A stretch of DNA of 64,000 bases from Streptomyces anulatus (GTDB taxonomy: Bacteria; Actinomycetota; Actinomycetes; Streptomycetales; Streptomycetaceae): assembly GCF_000721175.1 (NCBI RefSeq), contig NZ_JOEZ01000016.1:682001-746000 (forward strand). The letters are read 5' to 3'. This document shows, in pieces, positions 8,771-17,818 of this stretch (within the stretch, counting starts at the first letter, position 1; every line of letters begins with the position of its first letter). The notes beneath the pieces were generated by a model. The model was not told the DNA's origin. It saw only the letters and a list, made by a program, of their open reading frames with translations, and did not search any database. A program made the translations under genes and the position numbers.

Positions 8771-9403
8771 CTACATCCCCAGCTCGGCCGACTTCAGCCG
8801 CTCCACCGCCGCCTGGTCGCCCTCCACCTCGACGTCCGCCGCGTCCTGCCGGCCGTACGCGTACAGCAGCAGCTCGGCGGGCTCCCCGGTCACCGTCACC
8901 ACCGGGGTCCCCTTGTGGGCCACCGCCGTCTGGCCGTCCGGGCGGCGCAGCACGAGGCCCACCGGGGACCGGCGGCCCAGCAGCCGGGCCGTCCTCTCGG
9001 TCCGGGACCACAGCACATCGGCGAAGACCGGGTCCAGCTCGCGGCGCGACCAGTCGGGCTGGGCCCGGCGCACGTCCTCCGCGTGGACGAAGAACTCGAC
9101 GGTGTTCGCCGCCTCGTCGATCTGTTTGAGGGACATCGGGGAGAACCGGGGCGGACCGGTGCGGATCAGCTGGATCAGTTCCTCGTACGGCTTCGCCGCG
9201 AACTCCGCCTGCACCCGCTCCAGCCGTGCCTTCAGAGCGCTGACCAGCAGCCCGCCCGCCGCGTCCGCGCGGCGTTCGCGGACCACCACATGGGCGGCCA
9301 GATCGCGGGTCTTCCAGCCGTCGCACAGCGTCAGGGCCTCGGGACCGGCCGCTTCCAACAGATCGGCGAGCAGAAGACGTTCGCGCTTCGCATGGGTCGA
9401 CAT
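8771..9403 (-). CDS. TIGR03085-type metal-binding protein (DinB/MDMPI-like)
   Basis: The 210-residue protein begins [20 protein letters not shown] and has [19 protein letters not shown] followed by a helix with [11 protein letters not shown]. This is the four-helix DinB/mycothiol-dependent isomerase pattern, with histidines placed to bind a metal. It matches the actinobacterial TIGR03085 group, which has no assigned reaction. The start ATG at 9403 is preceded by TACGCT seven bases away, so the mRNA may be leaderless. It is divergent from hisI, and the two promoters share the 84-bp gap. Confidence 0.82.
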   Translation of the reverse strand: MSTHAKRERLLLADLLEAAGPEALTLCDGWKTRDLAAHVVVRERRADAAGGLLVSALKARLERVQAEFAAKPYEELIQLIRTGPPRFSPMSLKQIDEAANTVEFFVHAEDVRRAQPDWSRRELDPVFADVLWSRTERTARLLGRRSPVGLVLRRPDGQTAVAHKGTPVVTVTGEPAELLLYAYGRQDAADVEVEGDQAAVERLKSAELGM

Positions 9404-9410
9404 GCCCGCC

Positions 9411-9416
9411 AGCGTA
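9411..9416 (-). promoter_or_regulatory. -10 box TACGCT, leaderless start
   Basis: On the minus strand TACGCT (TAnnnT) lies seven bases before the ATG at 9403. No ribosome site is visible between them, which suggests transcription starts at the start codon. Confidence 0.45.
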
Positions 9417-9475
9417 CGACCGCCACCCGGGGTCCGCCCAGTGGACGACCGCCGGGAAAGCCACCGCGACCACGG

Positions 9476-9481
9476 CACAAT
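9476..9481 (+). promoter_or_regulatory. -10 box CACAAT before hisI
   Basis: CACAAT is followed by six bases and then the hisI ATG at 9488. The same nACAAT-N6-start layout recurs at three other genes in the window, so hisI is probably transcribed as a leaderless mRNA from its own promoter, separate from the hisB-hisF operon. Confidence 0.5.
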
Positions 9482-9487
9482 GGGCCC

Positions 9488-9868
9488 ATGACCAGCACGC
9501 CCGGCGCCACGCCGCCCGCCAGCAGCCTCGACCCCGCCATCGCCGCCCGCCTCAAGCGCGGCGCCGACGGTCTGGTCCCGGCCATCGCCCAGCAGTACGA
9601 CACCGGCGAGGTACTGATGCTCGGCTGGATGGACGACGAGGCGCTGCACCGCACCCTCACCACGGGCCGCTGCACCTACTGGTCGCGCAGCCGCCAGGAG
9701 TACTGGGTCAAGGGCGACACCTCCGGTCACGTCCAGCGGGTGAAGTCCGTCGCCCTGGACTGCGACGCCGACACCGTGCTGGTCAAGGTCGACCAGACGG
9801 GCGCCGCCTGCCACACGGGCGAGCGCACCTGCTTCGACGCCGACGTCCTCCTCGCTCCCGCCCAGTAA
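9488..9868 (+). CDS. hisI: Phosphoribosyl-AMP cyclohydrolase HisI
   Basis: The 126-residue enzyme opens the purine ring of PR-AMP in histidine biosynthesis. [14 protein letters not shown] and [20 protein letters not shown] are family hallmarks. DCDADT supplies the metal-binding acids and a cysteine, and [10 protein letters not shown] supplies the other zinc cysteines. It is a stand-alone cyclohydrolase with no HisE domain. The gene lies 11 nt before trpE, so histidine and tryptophan genes share this transcript. Confidence 0.96.
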   Translation: MTSTPGATPPASSLDPAIAARLKRGADGLVPAIAQQYDTGEVLMLGWMDDEALHRTLTTGRCTYWSRSRQEYWVKGDTSGHVQRVKSVALDCDADTVLVKVDQTGAACHTGERTCFDADVLLAPAQ

Positions 9869-9879
9869 GGTCACCGGCC

Positions 9880-11373
9880 ATGGATCTCGACACCTTCCGC
9901 AAGCTGGCCGTCGACCGGCGCGTCGTCCCCGTCAGCCGCCGCCTCCTCGCGGACGGGGACACCCCGGTCGGGCTGTACCGCAAGCTCGCCGCCGAACGCA
10001 CCGGTACCTTCCTCCTGGAATCCGCCGAGAACGGCCGGACCTGGTCGCGCTACTCCTTCATCGGCGTCCGCAGCGACGCCACCCTCACCGCCCGCGACGG
10101 CGAGGCCCACTGGCTCGGCACCCCGCCCGTCGGCGTCCCCGTGGCCGGCGACCCGCTGGACGCGCTGCGCGCCACCGTCGAGACCCTGCACACCCCGCGT
10201 GACCTGGTCGGCGACGCGGGCCTGCCGCCGTTCACCGGCGGCATGGTCGGCTACCTCGGCTACGACGTCGTACGCCGCCTGGAGAAGATCGGCGAGCACG
10301 GCGGCGACGACCTGAAGCTGCCCGAACTGACCATGCTCCTCACCTCGGACCTCGCCGTCCTCGACCACCAGAACGGCACCGTCCTGCTGATCGCCAACGC
10401 GATCAACCACAACGACCTCGACACCGGCGTCGACGAGGCGCACGCGGACGCCGTCGCCCGCCTCGACGCGATGGAGCGGGACCTGCGCCGCCCGGTCGAG
10501 AACGCCCCCGCCGTTCTGCCCCCGTCCGAGCTGCCGCCGTACACCGCGCTCTGGGGCGGCGAGGCCTACCAGGACGCCGTCGTGGACATCAAGGAGCGGA
10601 TCCGGTCGGGCGAGGCCTTCCAGGTCGTCCCCTCCCAGCGCTTCGAGACCCCGTGCACCGCGAGCGCCCTGGACGTCTACCGGGTGCTGCGGGCCACCAA
10701 CCCGTCCCCGTACATGTATCTCTTCCGCTTCGACGGGTTCGACGTCGTCGGCTCCAGCCCTGAGGCCCTCGTCAAGGTCGAGGACGGCCGGGCCATGGTC
10801 CACCCGATCGCCGGGACCCGGCACCGGGGCGCCACCCCGCAGGAGGACCAGGCCCTCGCCGAGGAACTCCTCGCCGACCCCAAGGAGCGCGCCGAGCACC
10901 TGATGCTCGTCGACCTCGGCCGCAACGACCTGGGGCGGGTCTGCGAACCCGGCACCGTCGAGGTCGTCGACTTCATGTCGATCGAGCGCTACTCCCACGT
11001 GATGCACATCGTCTCCACCGTCACCGGCCGCGTCACCGAGGACCGCACCGCCTTCGACGTCCTGACCGCCTGCTTCCCCGCGGGCACGCTCTCCGGCGCG
11101 CCCAAGCCCCGCGCCATGCAGATCATCGAGGAACTGGAGCCGAGCCGCCGCGGACTGTACGGGGGATGTGTCGGCTACCTCGACTTCGCCGGGGACTCCG
11201 ACACCGCCATCGCCATCCGGACCGCCCTGCTCCGCGACGGCACCGCGTACGTCCAGGCCGGAGCCGGTGTCGTCGCCGACTCCGACCCGGTCGCCGAGGA
11301 CACCGAGTGCCGCAACAAGGCGGCGGCCGTGCTCCGCGCCGTCCATACGGCCAACCGGCTCCACGACCGCTGA
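9880..11373 (+). CDS. trpE: Anthranilate synthase component I
   Basis: The 497-residue protein converts chorismate to anthranilate with ammonia from a separate TrpG subunit. The N-terminal feedback motif LLES is at residues 45-48, the site where tryptophan binds. The chorismate-binding core shows [33 protein letters not shown] and [12 protein letters not shown]. The fold ends before any glutaminase domain, so this is the two-subunit form. AAGG 8 nt ahead of the ATG is a weak ribosome site. There is no room for a leader peptide behind hisI. trpG is not in the window. Confidence 0.96.
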   Translation: MDLDTFRKLAVDRRVVPVSRRLLADGDTPVGLYRKLAAERTGTFLLESAENGRTWSRYSFIGVRSDATLTARDGEAHWLGTPPVGVPVAGDPLDALRATVETLHTPRDLVGDAGLPPFTGGMVGYLGYDVVRRLEKIGEHGGDDLKLPELTMLLTSDLAVLDHQNGTVLLIANAINHNDLDTGVDEAHADAVARLDAMERDLRRPVENAPAVLPPSELPPYTALWGGEAYQDAVVDIKERIRSGEAFQVVPSQRFETPCTASALDVYRVLRATNPSPYMYLFRFDGFDVVGSSPEALVKVEDGRAMVHPIAGTRHRGATPQEDQALAEELLADPKERAEHLMLVDLGRNDLGRVCEPGTVEVVDFMSIERYSHVMHIVSTVTGRVTEDRTAFDVLTACFPAGTLSGAPKPRAMQIIEELEPSRRGLYGGCVGYLDFAGDSDTAIAIRTALLRDGTAYVQAGAGVVADSDPVAEDTECRNKAAAVLRAVHTANRLHDR

Positions 11374-11387
11374 ACCGGTAGGGGATA

Positions 11388-12062
11388 GTGGAGGGCGTGA
11401 GCGCTGTCCCCGTACCCCAGCCCCGTGCCCGAACCGCCGACTCCGCGTCCGGCGCCGCGCCCGACTCCGCGGGGAGCCGCCGCAGCCTCGCGGCCGGTCT
11501 GCTCCTCGGCGCGGCCGGCGCGACCGTCGTCCTCCTCGGCTCCGGGCAGACCTGGGCCGAGGGTGACGCGGCCACCGGCGGCGGAGCCCTCCCGCTGACC
11601 GTCGACGGCCAGGACGTCACCGGCGTCCCGGCCGCCCTGGCCGTCGTCGGTCTCGCCGCCCTCGTCGCCGTCTTCGCCGTACGCGGCGCCGGCCGCCGGA
11701 TCGTCGCCGCCCTGCTCGCCCTCAGCGGCCTCGGAGCCACCCTCAGCGCCTGGGCCGGCGGCTCCGACAGCACGGCCCTCGACGAGGAGGCCGCCAGGAC
11801 CACCGGCGACGCGGCGGCCACCATCCACGCCCTCGGTCACACCGCCTGGCCCTACGTCACCGCCGCCGGCGGCCTGCTGATCCTGCTGGCCGGGCTCCTC
11901 GCGCTGCGCTACGGCGGCCGCTGGCCCGCCATGTCCGGAAAGTACGAGCGCGACGGCACCCCCCGCCCCGGCAAGGCGCCCCGCACCGCCCCCGACCCGG
12001 ACCGGCCCGAGGACCTGTGGAAGGCCCTCGACCGCGGCGAGGACCCAACGCGCGAGGCGTGA
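11388..12062 (+). CDS. TIGR02234-type Trp-region membrane protein
   Basis: The 224-residue protein has a disordered N-terminus and four hydrophobic helices at about residues 33-51, 81-97, 103-118 and 155-173. It ends in a charged tail containing DRPEDLWKALDRGEDP. This matches the actinobacterial family named for its place next to trpE. GTG 11388 follows GGGGAT and lies 14 nt after trpE, so it is in the same operon. A second GTG at 11397 is possible. The function is unknown; the context suggests a link to tryptophan synthesis or transport. Confidence 0.86.
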   Translation: MEGVSAVPVPQPRARTADSASGAAPDSAGSRRSLAAGLLLGAAGATVVLLGSGQTWAEGDAATGGGALPLTVDGQDVTGVPAALAVVGLAALVAVFAVRGAGRRIVAALLALSGLGATLSAWAGGSDSTALDEEAARTTGDAAATIHALGHTAWPYVTAAGGLLILLAGLLALRYGGRWPAMSGKYERDGTPRPGKAPRTAPDPDRPEDLWKALDRGEDPTREA

Positions 12063-12176
12063 CCCCACGCTCACCCCCGACGGCCCCGTACGGGACAATG
12101 GAGCCGAGCCGCCCTGGGGGCGGCAGCCACACGTATACAGCCTCACCCACAGCGCAACACCAACGAGGAGCAACTC

Positions 12177-12428
12177 ATGGCGGGCAGCAGCCACGGACAC
12201 ACCCCGGCCGCCTGGACCGGTGCCATCATCACGTTCATCGGCTTCTGCGTCGCAGGCGTCTTCATGGTCGCGGCCAACCCGCTCGGTTTCTGGGCCGGTG
12301 TCGTCGTCATCTTCGCCGGAGGTCTCGTGGGCCTCGCCATGAGGGCCGCCGGACTCGGCGCGCAGAAGGAGTCGGCCGAAATGACCGAGGCCAGGGAGCG
12401 CGCCGGGCGGGCGCAGATCTCCCACTGA
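12177..12428 (+). CDS. HGxxPAAW-family small membrane protein
   Basis: The 83-residue protein starts MAGSSHGHTPAAW, which fits the conserved HGxxPAAW motif that names this actinobacterial family. Two transmembrane helices follow (IITFIGFCVAGVFMVAA and FWAGVVVIFAGGLVGLAM), and then a soluble tail. A good ribosome site, GAGGAGCAACTC, precedes the ATG, and a classic terminator follows the gene. The role is not established. The position between trpE and trpC is typical for Streptomyces. Confidence 0.88.
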   Translation: MAGSSHGHTPAAWTGAIITFIGFCVAGVFMVAANPLGFWAGVVVIFAGGLVGLAMRAAGLGAQKESAEMTEARERAGRAQISH

Positions 12429-12466
12429 CCCGGACGCCGGCCCGTCCCGGCGACCGACACGCAGAC

Positions 12467-12496
12467 AGGCGCAGCCCCGGTGGGGCTGCGCCTTTT
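12467..12496 (+). terminator. Intrinsic terminator with T-tract
   Basis: GGCGCAGCCCC (12468-12478) pairs perfectly with GGGGCTGCGCC (12482-12492) across a GGT loop and is followed by TTTT. This is one of the few textbook rho-independent terminators in the window and closes the hisI-trpE-membrane protein transcript. Confidence 0.92.
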
Positions 12497-12509
12497 CGCA
12501 TCGGCGGGG

Positions 12510-12515
12510 GACAAT
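12510..12515 (+). promoter_or_regulatory. -10 box GACAAT, leaderless start
   Basis: GACAAT is separated by exactly six bases from the GTG at 12522. It lies 14 bp after the preceding terminator, so the DUF2752 gene has its own promoter and probably a leaderless message. Confidence 0.5.
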
Positions 12516-12521
12516 CACCGG

Positions 12522-13214
12522 GTGGACGCCTCACCTACCCCCGCCGCAGCCCAGCCGCCGGACCCCGAGTCCGCCCCTCAGCCGGGTCCCGGCCCCGGCT
12601 CGGCCGGCCCGGAAGCCGCGCCGCACGGCGTCGGTCCCAGGAGCATGCCGCTGACGGTCTGCCCGACCCCCGACACGGCCCCGCCCATCCCGGCCGGTCC
12701 GGCGTTCGAGGACGGAACCCCCGCCACGGCGGGCCCGGCGCTAACCAGCCCCTCGGGCGCGGGGCCCTCGTCGGTGCCCGGCCCCTACGGCCACGGGCCC
12801 GTCCTCAAGCGCCGGACGGGCCGGGTGGGCCGGCTCGCCACGCCGATCGGCATCCTCGCCGCCGTCGCGGGCGCCTTCGCCTACGTCGGCGCCGTCGACC
12901 CCAACGAGTCCGGGCACTACCCGGTCTGCCCGCTGCTCAAGCTGACCGGAGTGTTCTGCCCCGGCTGCGGCGGGCTGCGCAGCGCCCACGCCTTCATCCA
13001 CGGCGACCTCGGCGCGGCGTTCTCCGCCAACGCGATCGCCACCGCCGGCTACTTCCTCTTCGCCGCCGTCTGGGTCCTCTGGCTGGCCAGAGCCTGGCGC
13101 GGGAAGCCCCTGCGGATCGGGCTGGCACCCGCCTGGTGGTGGGGTGTGGGGGCCGTCCTGCTGATCTTCACCGTGGTCCGGAACCTGCCGTTCGGCTCGG
13201 CGCTGGCCCCCTGA
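12522..13214 (+). CDS. DUF2752 membrane protein with repeat-derived insert
   Basis: The C-terminal half of this 230-residue protein holds the DUF2752 pattern: [20 protein letters not shown] followed by [14 protein letters not shown] and two more membrane helices. The CPGCG cysteines are the family signature, with no known reaction. The N-terminal 90 or so residues are Pro/Ala/Gly-rich low-complexity sequence. They are encoded partly by an inverted pair of the intergenic GTCCGGCG/CGCCGGAC repeat (12697-12817), which reads through in frame as PAFEDGT...[12 protein letters not shown] 12522 is chosen because of the GACAAT box six bases upstream. Confidence 0.85.
   Translation: MDASPTPAAAQPPDPESAPQPGPGPGSAGPEAAPHGVGPRSMPLTVCPTPDTAPPIPAGPAFEDGTPATAGPALTSPSGAGPSSVPGPYGHGPVLKRRTGRVGRLATPIGILAAVAGAFAYVGAVDPNESGHYPVCPLLKLTGVFCPGCGGLRSAHAFIHGDLGAAFSANAIATAGYFLFAAVWVLWLARAWRGKPLRIGLAPAWWWGVGAVLLIFTVVRNLPFGSALAP
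12697..12817. repeat. Inverted intergenic-type repeat inside DUF2752 gene
   Basis: GTCCGGCGTTCGAGGACGG (12697-12715) is an imperfect inverted copy, with 2 mismatches in 19, of CCGTCCTCAAGCGCCGGAC (12799-12817). The same sequence forms the intergenic array at 45269-45615. Here it lies in coding sequence and adds about 40 residues without breaking the frame. Confidence 0.75.
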
Positions 13215-13329
13215 ACGCCCAGGTGGTGGGACGCGGCGTGGCCGGATGCGAGCCCCGGGCCCTCCTGCGGATACCATCGGTATGGCTGATCCTGTTCCCT
13301 CATCACCGTTCCGGAAGGGGGCCGCTCGC

Positions 13330-14139
13330 GTGAGTGTGCTCGACGAGATCATCGACGGCGTTCGCGCCGACCTCGCGGAGCGACAGGCGCGCGTCAGCCT
13401 CGACGAGCTGAAGGAGCGCGCGGCCCGCGCCCCCCAGGCCAAGGACGGAGTCGCCGCGCTGCGCGGCGAGGGCGTGACCGTCATCTGCGAGGTCAAGCGC
13501 TCGTCCCCCTCCAAGGGGGCCCTTGCCGCCATCGCCGACCCGGCCGCGCTCGCCGCGGACTACGAGGCGGGCGGCGCGTCCGTCATCTCGGTACTCACCG
13601 AGGAGCGCCGCTTCGGCGGCTCGCTGGGCGACCTGGAGGCCGTCCGCGCCAAGGTCGACACCCCGATCCTCCGCAAGGACTTCATCGTCACCTCGTACCA
13701 GCTGTGGGAGGCCCGCGCGTACGGCGCCGACCTCGCCCTGCTGATCGTCGCCGCCCTCGACCAGGAGGCCCTCGTCTCCCTGATCGAGCGTGCCGAGTCG
13801 ATCGGGCTCACCCCGCTCGTCGAGGCGCACGACGAGGAGGAGGCGGAGCGCGCCGTGGACGCCGGAGCCAAGATCATCGGCGTCAACGCGCGCAACCTGA
13901 AGGACCTCAAGGTCGACCGCTCCACCTTCGAGCGCGTCGCCCCCGAGATCCCCGACCACATCGTCAAGGTCGCCGAGTCCGGCGTCCGGGGCCCGCACGA
14001 CCTGATCGCGTACGCCAACGCCGGCGCCGACGCCGTCCTGGTCGGCGAGTCCCTGGTCACCGGCCGCGACCCGCGCGCCGCCGTCGCCGACCTGGTCGCC
14101 GCGGGCGCCCACCCGGCGCTCCGCCACGGCCGCGGCTGA
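13330..14139 (+). CDS. trpC: Indole-3-glycerol phosphate synthase
   Basis: The 269-residue (beta/alpha)8-barrel converts carboxyphenylamino-deoxyribulose phosphate to indole-3-glycerol phosphate. [11 protein letters not shown] gives the active-site Lys56, and [32 protein letters not shown] and VAESGVR are the other catalytic strands. The GTG start follows GGAAGGGGG. An ATG at 13282 in the same frame is less likely because it lacks a ribosome site. It is a single-domain enzyme with no TrpF fusion, consistent with PriA doing that step. Confidence 0.95.
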   Translation: MSVLDEIIDGVRADLAERQARVSLDELKERAARAPQAKDGVAALRGEGVTVICEVKRSSPSKGALAAIADPAALAADYEAGGASVISVLTEERRFGGSLGDLEAVRAKVDTPILRKDFIVTSYQLWEARAYGADLALLIVAALDQEALVSLIERAESIGLTPLVEAHDEEEAERAVDAGAKIIGVNARNLKDLKVDRSTFERVAPEIPDHIVKVAESGVRGPHDLIAYANAGADAVLVGESLVTGRDPRAAVADLVAAGAHPALRHGRG

Positions 14140-14156
14140 CCGGGGACGAAGCGACC

Positions 14157-14540
14157 ATGACCGACCGTCCCGTGCCCCGCACCCGGCCGGGCAGGGCCTG
14201 TCGTCGGACCGCCGTCGTCGCCCGAAGGGCGGCCGGGCGGCGCAGGGCGCGTGCGATCGCAAGGCGCCGGAACAGTCTCGTAGCGGAGCTACTTGGCCAT
14301 TCCGGCAACGCCGCGAGCGTGCGTGCCAGGTGTCGCCCGGCAGGCGGCAGTCCGATGACAGGCCCTGGCCCCGCCGGGGCCCCGGCGCGGGATCCGCACG
14401 CCCCGCTGGCGCGCGGCTGCCGCCCACGCGGCTGCCGCGCCCCCGCCCGGCGCGTGCACGGCCGGCGCGTGCGGTACGTCATCGGCGACGAGCCCGGCCA
14501 GGTGAACGGCATGCGATGGCGCCCGGGGTCCGCGCTGTAG
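14157..14540 (+). CDS. trpM: TrpM-like small protein, interrupted by miniature element
   Basis: This frame runs from ATG 14157 ([12 protein letters not shown]) to TAG 14538-14540 and is 127 codons long. Codons about 13-70 are miniature element C. The last part ([20 protein letters not shown], then [18 protein letters not shown]) resembles, as I recall it, the short tryptophan-biosynthesis modulator TrpM found between trpC and trpB in Streptomyces, which has about 60 residues. The frame stays open through the insertion. A second in-frame ATG at 14355, supplied by the element end, would give a 61-residue product. Whether the long, the short or no product is made cannot be told from sequence. 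Confidence 0.55.
   Translation: MTDRPVPRTRPGRACRRTAVVARRAAGRRRARAIARRRNSLVAELLGHSGNAASVRARCRPAGGSPMTGPGPAGAPARDPHAPLARGCRPRGCRAPARRVHGRRVRYVIGDEPGQVNGMRWRPGSAL
14194..14365. mobile_element. Miniature inverted-repeat element, copy C
   Basis: The ends 14194-14214 and 14345-14365 form a 21-bp inverted repeat with two mismatches, beginning GGGCCTGTCGTCGGAC on the left. The 172-bp interior has the family core CTCGTAGCGGAGC and GAGCGTGCGTGCCAGG, in the same orientation as copy A but clearly diverged from it. There is no transposase. It lies between trpC and trpB within the TrpM-like frame. Confidence 0.75.
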
Positions 14541-14679
14541 GCGAGCCCCGGCCGACGTACCGCAGTACCCCTTCTCGTACGTACGACCGCACCGCCGTGA
14601 CCGCAAGCCGGTCCCGGTGGCGCTCCGCCCCCGGCGCATACGGTGCATCCATCCGTTGCCATGCCAAGGAGCACGTCGC

Positions 14680-15966
14680 ATGTCGTCCGACTTCTTCATT
14701 CCGGACCCCGAGGGTCTGATCCCCAGCGCCGAGGGTTACTTCGGCGAGTACGGCGGCAAGTTCATCCCGGAGGCGCTCGTCGCCGCCGTGGACGAGGTCG
14801 CCGTCGAGTACGACAAGGCCAAGGCCGACCCGGCCTTCGCCGCCGAGCTCAACGAGCTCATGGTCGACTACACGGGCCGGCCCAGCGCGCTGACCGAGGT
14901 CCCGCGCTTCGCCGAGCACGCCGGCGGCGCGCGGATCTTCCTCAAGCGCGAGGACCTGAACCACACCGGCTCGCACAAGATCAACAACGTGCTGGGCCAG
15001 GCGCTCCTCACCAAGCGCATGGGCAAGACCCGCGTCATCGCCGAGACCGGAGCCGGCCAGCACGGCGTCGCCACCGCGACCGCCTGCGCCCTCTTCGGTC
15101 TCGACTGCACCATCTACATGGGCGAGATCGACACCGAGCGCCAGGCGCTGAACGTGGCCCGGATGCGGATGCTCGGCGCCGAGGTCGTCGCCGTGAAGTC
15201 CGGCTCGCGGACCCTGAAGGACGCCATCAACGAGGCGTTCCGCGACTGGGTCGCCAACGTGGACCGCACCCACTACCTCTTCGGTACGGTCGCCGGCCCG
15301 CACCCCTTCCCGGCGATGGTCCGCGATTTCCACCGCGTCATCGGCGTCGAGGCCCGCCGCCAGATCCTGGAGCGCGCGGGCCGCCTCCCGGACGCGGCGG
15401 TCGCCTGCGTCGGCGGCGGCTCCAACGCCATCGGCCTCTTCCACGCCTTCATCCCCGACGCCGACGTCCGCCTGGTGGGCTGCGAGCCCGCCGGGCACGG
15501 CGTGGAGACCGGCGAGCACGCGGCGACGCTGACCGCGGGGGAGCCCGGCATCCTGCACGGTTCGCGCTCCTACGTCCTCCAGGACGACGAGGGCCAGATC
15601 ACCGAGCCGTACTCCATCTCGGCGGGACTGGACTACCCGGGCATCGGCCCGGAGCACGCGTACCTCAAGGACACCGGACGCGGCGAGTACCGCGCGGTCA
15701 CCGACGACGCGGCCATGCAGGCCCTGCGCCTGCTGTCCCGCACCGAGGGGATCATCCCGGCCATCGAGAGCGCCCACGCCCTCGCCGGCGCACTGGAGCT
15801 GGGCAGGGAACTCGGCAAGGACGGGCTGATCCTCATCAACCTGTCCGGCCGCGGCGACAAGGACATGGACACCGCCGCCCGCTACTTCGGGCTCTACGAC
15901 ACCGACGCCGCCGTTGAGGCGGACGCCGACAGCGACCGCGCCGAGATCGAGGGGGACGCCAAGTGA
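14680..15966 (+). CDS. trpB: Tryptophan synthase beta chain
   Basis: The 428-residue PLP enzyme joins indole and serine. The PLP lysine is Lys100 in [10 protein letters not shown] and the catalytic glutamate is Glu122 in AETGAGQHG. The phosphate-binding loop is [10 protein letters not shown]. The N-terminal [12 protein letters not shown] and C-terminal NLSGRGDKD are canonical for TrpB1. ATG 14680 follows AAGGAG at good spacing, so the longer frame to 14617 is not used. The C-terminal 25 residues are acidic and Ala-rich. The GTGA overlap couples it to trpA, with which it forms the alpha2beta2 complex. Confidence 0.97.
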   Translation: MSSDFFIPDPEGLIPSAEGYFGEYGGKFIPEALVAAVDEVAVEYDKAKADPAFAAELNELMVDYTGRPSALTEVPRFAEHAGGARIFLKREDLNHTGSHKINNVLGQALLTKRMGKTRVIAETGAGQHGVATATACALFGLDCTIYMGEIDTERQALNVARMRMLGAEVVAVKSGSRTLKDAINEAFRDWVANVDRTHYLFGTVAGPHPFPAMVRDFHRVIGVEARRQILERAGRLPDAAVACVGGGSNAIGLFHAFIPDADVRLVGCEPAGHGVETGEHAATLTAGEPGILHGSRSYVLQDDEGQITEPYSISAGLDYPGIGPEHAYLKDTGRGEYRAVTDDAAMQALRLLSRTEGIIPAIESAHALAGALELGRELGKDGLILINLSGRGDKDMDTAARYFGLYDTDAAVEADADSDRAEIEGDAK

Positions 15967-16775
15967 GCGGCAACATCGAGCTGTTGAACACCACCCTGGC
16001 CGCCACCCGGGCCGAGGGCCGGGCGGCGCTCATCGCCTACCTCCCGGCGGGATTCCCGACCGTCGACGGCGGCATCGAAGCGGTCAAGGCCGTCATCGCG
16101 GGCGGCGCGGACGTCGTCGAGATCGGGCTCCCGCACAGCGACCCGGTCCTCGACGGGCCGGTCATCCAGACCGCGGACGACATCGCCCTGCGCGGCGGCG
16201 TCCGGATCGCCGACGTGATGCGCACGGTCCGCGAGGCGTACGAGGCCACCGGCGTCCCGATCCTGGTCATGACGTACTGGAACCCCATCGACCGCTACGG
16301 CGTCGAGCGCTTCACCGCCGAGCTGGCCGAGGCGGGCGGCGCCGGGTGCATCCTGCCCGACCTGCCGGTCCAGGAGTCCGCGCTGTGGCGCGAACACGCT
16401 GAGAAGCACGGCCTCGCCACCGTCTTCGTCGTCGCCCCCAGCAGCCAGGACGCCCGCCTCGCCACCATCACGGCGGCCGGCAGCGGCTTCGTCTACGCGG
16501 CCTCCCTGATGGGCGTCACCGGCACCCGCGCCTCCGTCGGCGCCCAGGCCCAGGACCTGGTGGGACGCACCCGCGCCACCACCGACCTCCCGGTCTGCGT
16601 CGGCCTTGGTGTCTCCAACGCGGCGCAGGCCGCCGAGGTCGCCGGGTTCGCGGACGGCGTGATCGTCGGCTCGGCCTTCGTCAAGGCCGTGCTGGACGCC
16701 CGCGACGAGGCCGCAGGCCTCGCCGCCGTCCGCTCGCTGGCAGGCGAACTGGCCGAAGGTGTTCGAAAGCGCTGA
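15963..16775 (+). CDS. trpA: Tryptophan synthase alpha chain
   Basis: The 270-residue barrel cleaves indole-3-glycerol phosphate and passes indole to TrpB. The catalytic acids are Glu53 in [11 protein letters not shown] and Asp64 in [22 protein letters not shown] and [10 protein letters not shown] are family loops. The start GTG overlaps the trpB stop. Two hairpins follow the stop and should end the trp transcript. Confidence 0.97.
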   Translation: MSGNIELLNTTLAATRAEGRAALIAYLPAGFPTVDGGIEAVKAVIAGGADVVEIGLPHSDPVLDGPVIQTADDIALRGGVRIADVMRTVREAYEATGVPILVMTYWNPIDRYGVERFTAELAEAGGAGCILPDLPVQESALWREHAEKHGLATVFVVAPSSQDARLATITAAGSGFVYAASLMGVTGTRASVGAQAQDLVGRTRATTDLPVCVGLGVSNAAQAAEVAGFADGVIVGSAFVKAVLDARDEAAGLAAVRSLAGELAEGVRKR

Positions 16776-16781
16776 GCCCTT

Positions 16782-16804
16782 TAATCACCCGAATGGGTGG
16801 ATTA
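16782..16804. repeat. Bulged AT-rich palindrome after trpA
   Basis: TAATCACCC (16782-16790) faces GGGTGGATTA (16795-16804) over a GAAT loop with one bulged base. Its AT content is unusual here. It could be a first small terminator stem or an operator for the DsbA-like gene, whose start is 47 nt downstream. Confidence 0.45.
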
Positions 16805-16807
16805 TGG

Positions 16808-16837
16808 ACCGGGGAGGCGCGGAGGCGCCTCCCCGGT
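16808..16837. terminator. trp operon terminator hairpin
   Basis: ACCGGGGAGGCGC (16808-16820) pairs perfectly with GCGCCTCCCCGGT (16825-16837) over a GGAG loop. It lies between trpA and the next gene and is only 13 nt ahead of that gene's GTG. Confidence 0.8.
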
Positions 16838-16850
16838 TCGTTCCCCGGGT

Positions 16851-17720
16851 GTGAGCGACAAGATCCCTGAGGGAAACAGAAGCGCGCGCGAGCGCCTGGC
16901 CCAGCAGCGTGAGCTGGAGAAGGGGCGCGAGAAGCGCCGCCGGACGCTGATCGTCGCCTCGGCGGTGGTCGGGGTGCTCGCCCTGGCCGCCGTGGTCGGC
17001 CTGATCGCGGCCAACGCGGGCAAGGACGACGGCGGCGACACCGCGTCCGGCCCCGCCATCGCCCCGTCGGGCGCGACCGGCGAGGACGCCCTGACCCTGC
17101 CGGTCGGCGCCGCCGACGCCCCGTCCACCCTCACGATCTGGGAGGACTTCCGCTGCCCCGTCTGCGCCCAGTTCGAGAACGCCTTCCGGGACACCGTCAA
17201 GGAACTGGCGGACGACGGCCAGGTCAAGGTGGAGTACCACCTGGCCACCATCATCGACGGCAATCTCGGCGGCACCGGCTCGCTGCGCGCCGCCAACGCC
17301 GCCGCCTGCGCCCAGGACACCGGCAAGTTCGCCCCGTACCACGACGTGCTCTTCAGCAACCAGCCTCCCGAGCCGGACGACGCCTTCGGCAAGAACAGCC
17401 GGCTGATCGAGCTGGCCGGGAAGGTCGAGGGGCTCGACACGCCGGGCTTCCGCAGCTGTGTGGAGGACGGCGAGCACGACAGCTGGGTGAAGAAGTCCGA
17501 TACGGCGTTCCGCGAGGGCGGCTTCCAGGGCACGCCGACGGTGCTGCTCAACGGGGAGTCCGTCTTCCCGAGCAAGGGCGACGAGCAGATCTCCCCGGAG
17601 AACCTGAAGAAGTGGGTCGCCGCGGCCAACAAGGGCAAGAAGCCGGGCACCGCCGACCCGTCCGCCCCGGCGGAAGGGGCCTTCGACCCGGCCTCGCCCT
17701 CCTCCGCGGCCGGTTCCTGA
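16851..17720 (+). CDS. Membrane-anchored DsbA-like thioredoxin-fold protein
   Basis: The 289-residue protein has a charged N-terminus, one transmembrane helix at about residues 32-54 and then an extracytoplasmic thioredoxin-fold domain. The active-site motif is FRCPVCAQF (Cys102, Cys105), and the cis-Pro loop is GTPTVLLNG. CPxC with a DsbA_4-type layout suggests oxidation or isomerisation of disulfides in secreted proteins. The tail is Pro/Ser/Ala-rich. GTG 16851 begins MSDKIPEGNRSARERLAQQR, the usual start of this Streptomyces family. It is upstream of lgt, another envelope-biogenesis gene. Confidence 0.9.
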   Translation: MSDKIPEGNRSARERLAQQRELEKGREKRRRTLIVASAVVGVLALAAVVGLIAANAGKDDGGDTASGPAIAPSGATGEDALTLPVGAADAPSTLTIWEDFRCPVCAQFENAFRDTVKELADDGQVKVEYHLATIIDGNLGGTGSLRAANAAACAQDTGKFAPYHDVLFSNQPPEPDDAFGKNSRLIELAGKVEGLDTPGFRSCVEDGEHDSWVKKSDTAFREGGFQGTPTVLLNGESVFPSKGDEQISPENLKKWVAAANKGKKPGTADPSAPAEGAFDPASPSSAAGS

Positions 17721-17818
17721 CGGGGCCCCGCACCCGCCCGTGACGCGGCCCTCGTTACCCAGACGTTGCCGGGTGGCTTGCCGTACCCACCGCCCGGCAA
17801 GGTAGCGTCGACCTCGCC

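Noticed and set aside
8601..9473. Minus-strand frame overlapping the TIGR03085 gene
   Set aside because: Arg/Gly-rich shadow with no domain. The TIGR03085 frame is coherent and has a promoter.
12480..12521. Upstream start for the DUF2752 gene
   Set aside because: The extension runs into the terminator at 12467-12496. GTG 12522 has a correctly spaced GACAAT box.
13270..13282. ATACC-ATC-GGTAT palindrome before trpC as operator
   Set aside because: Arms are only 5 bp and no second copy was found near other trp genes.
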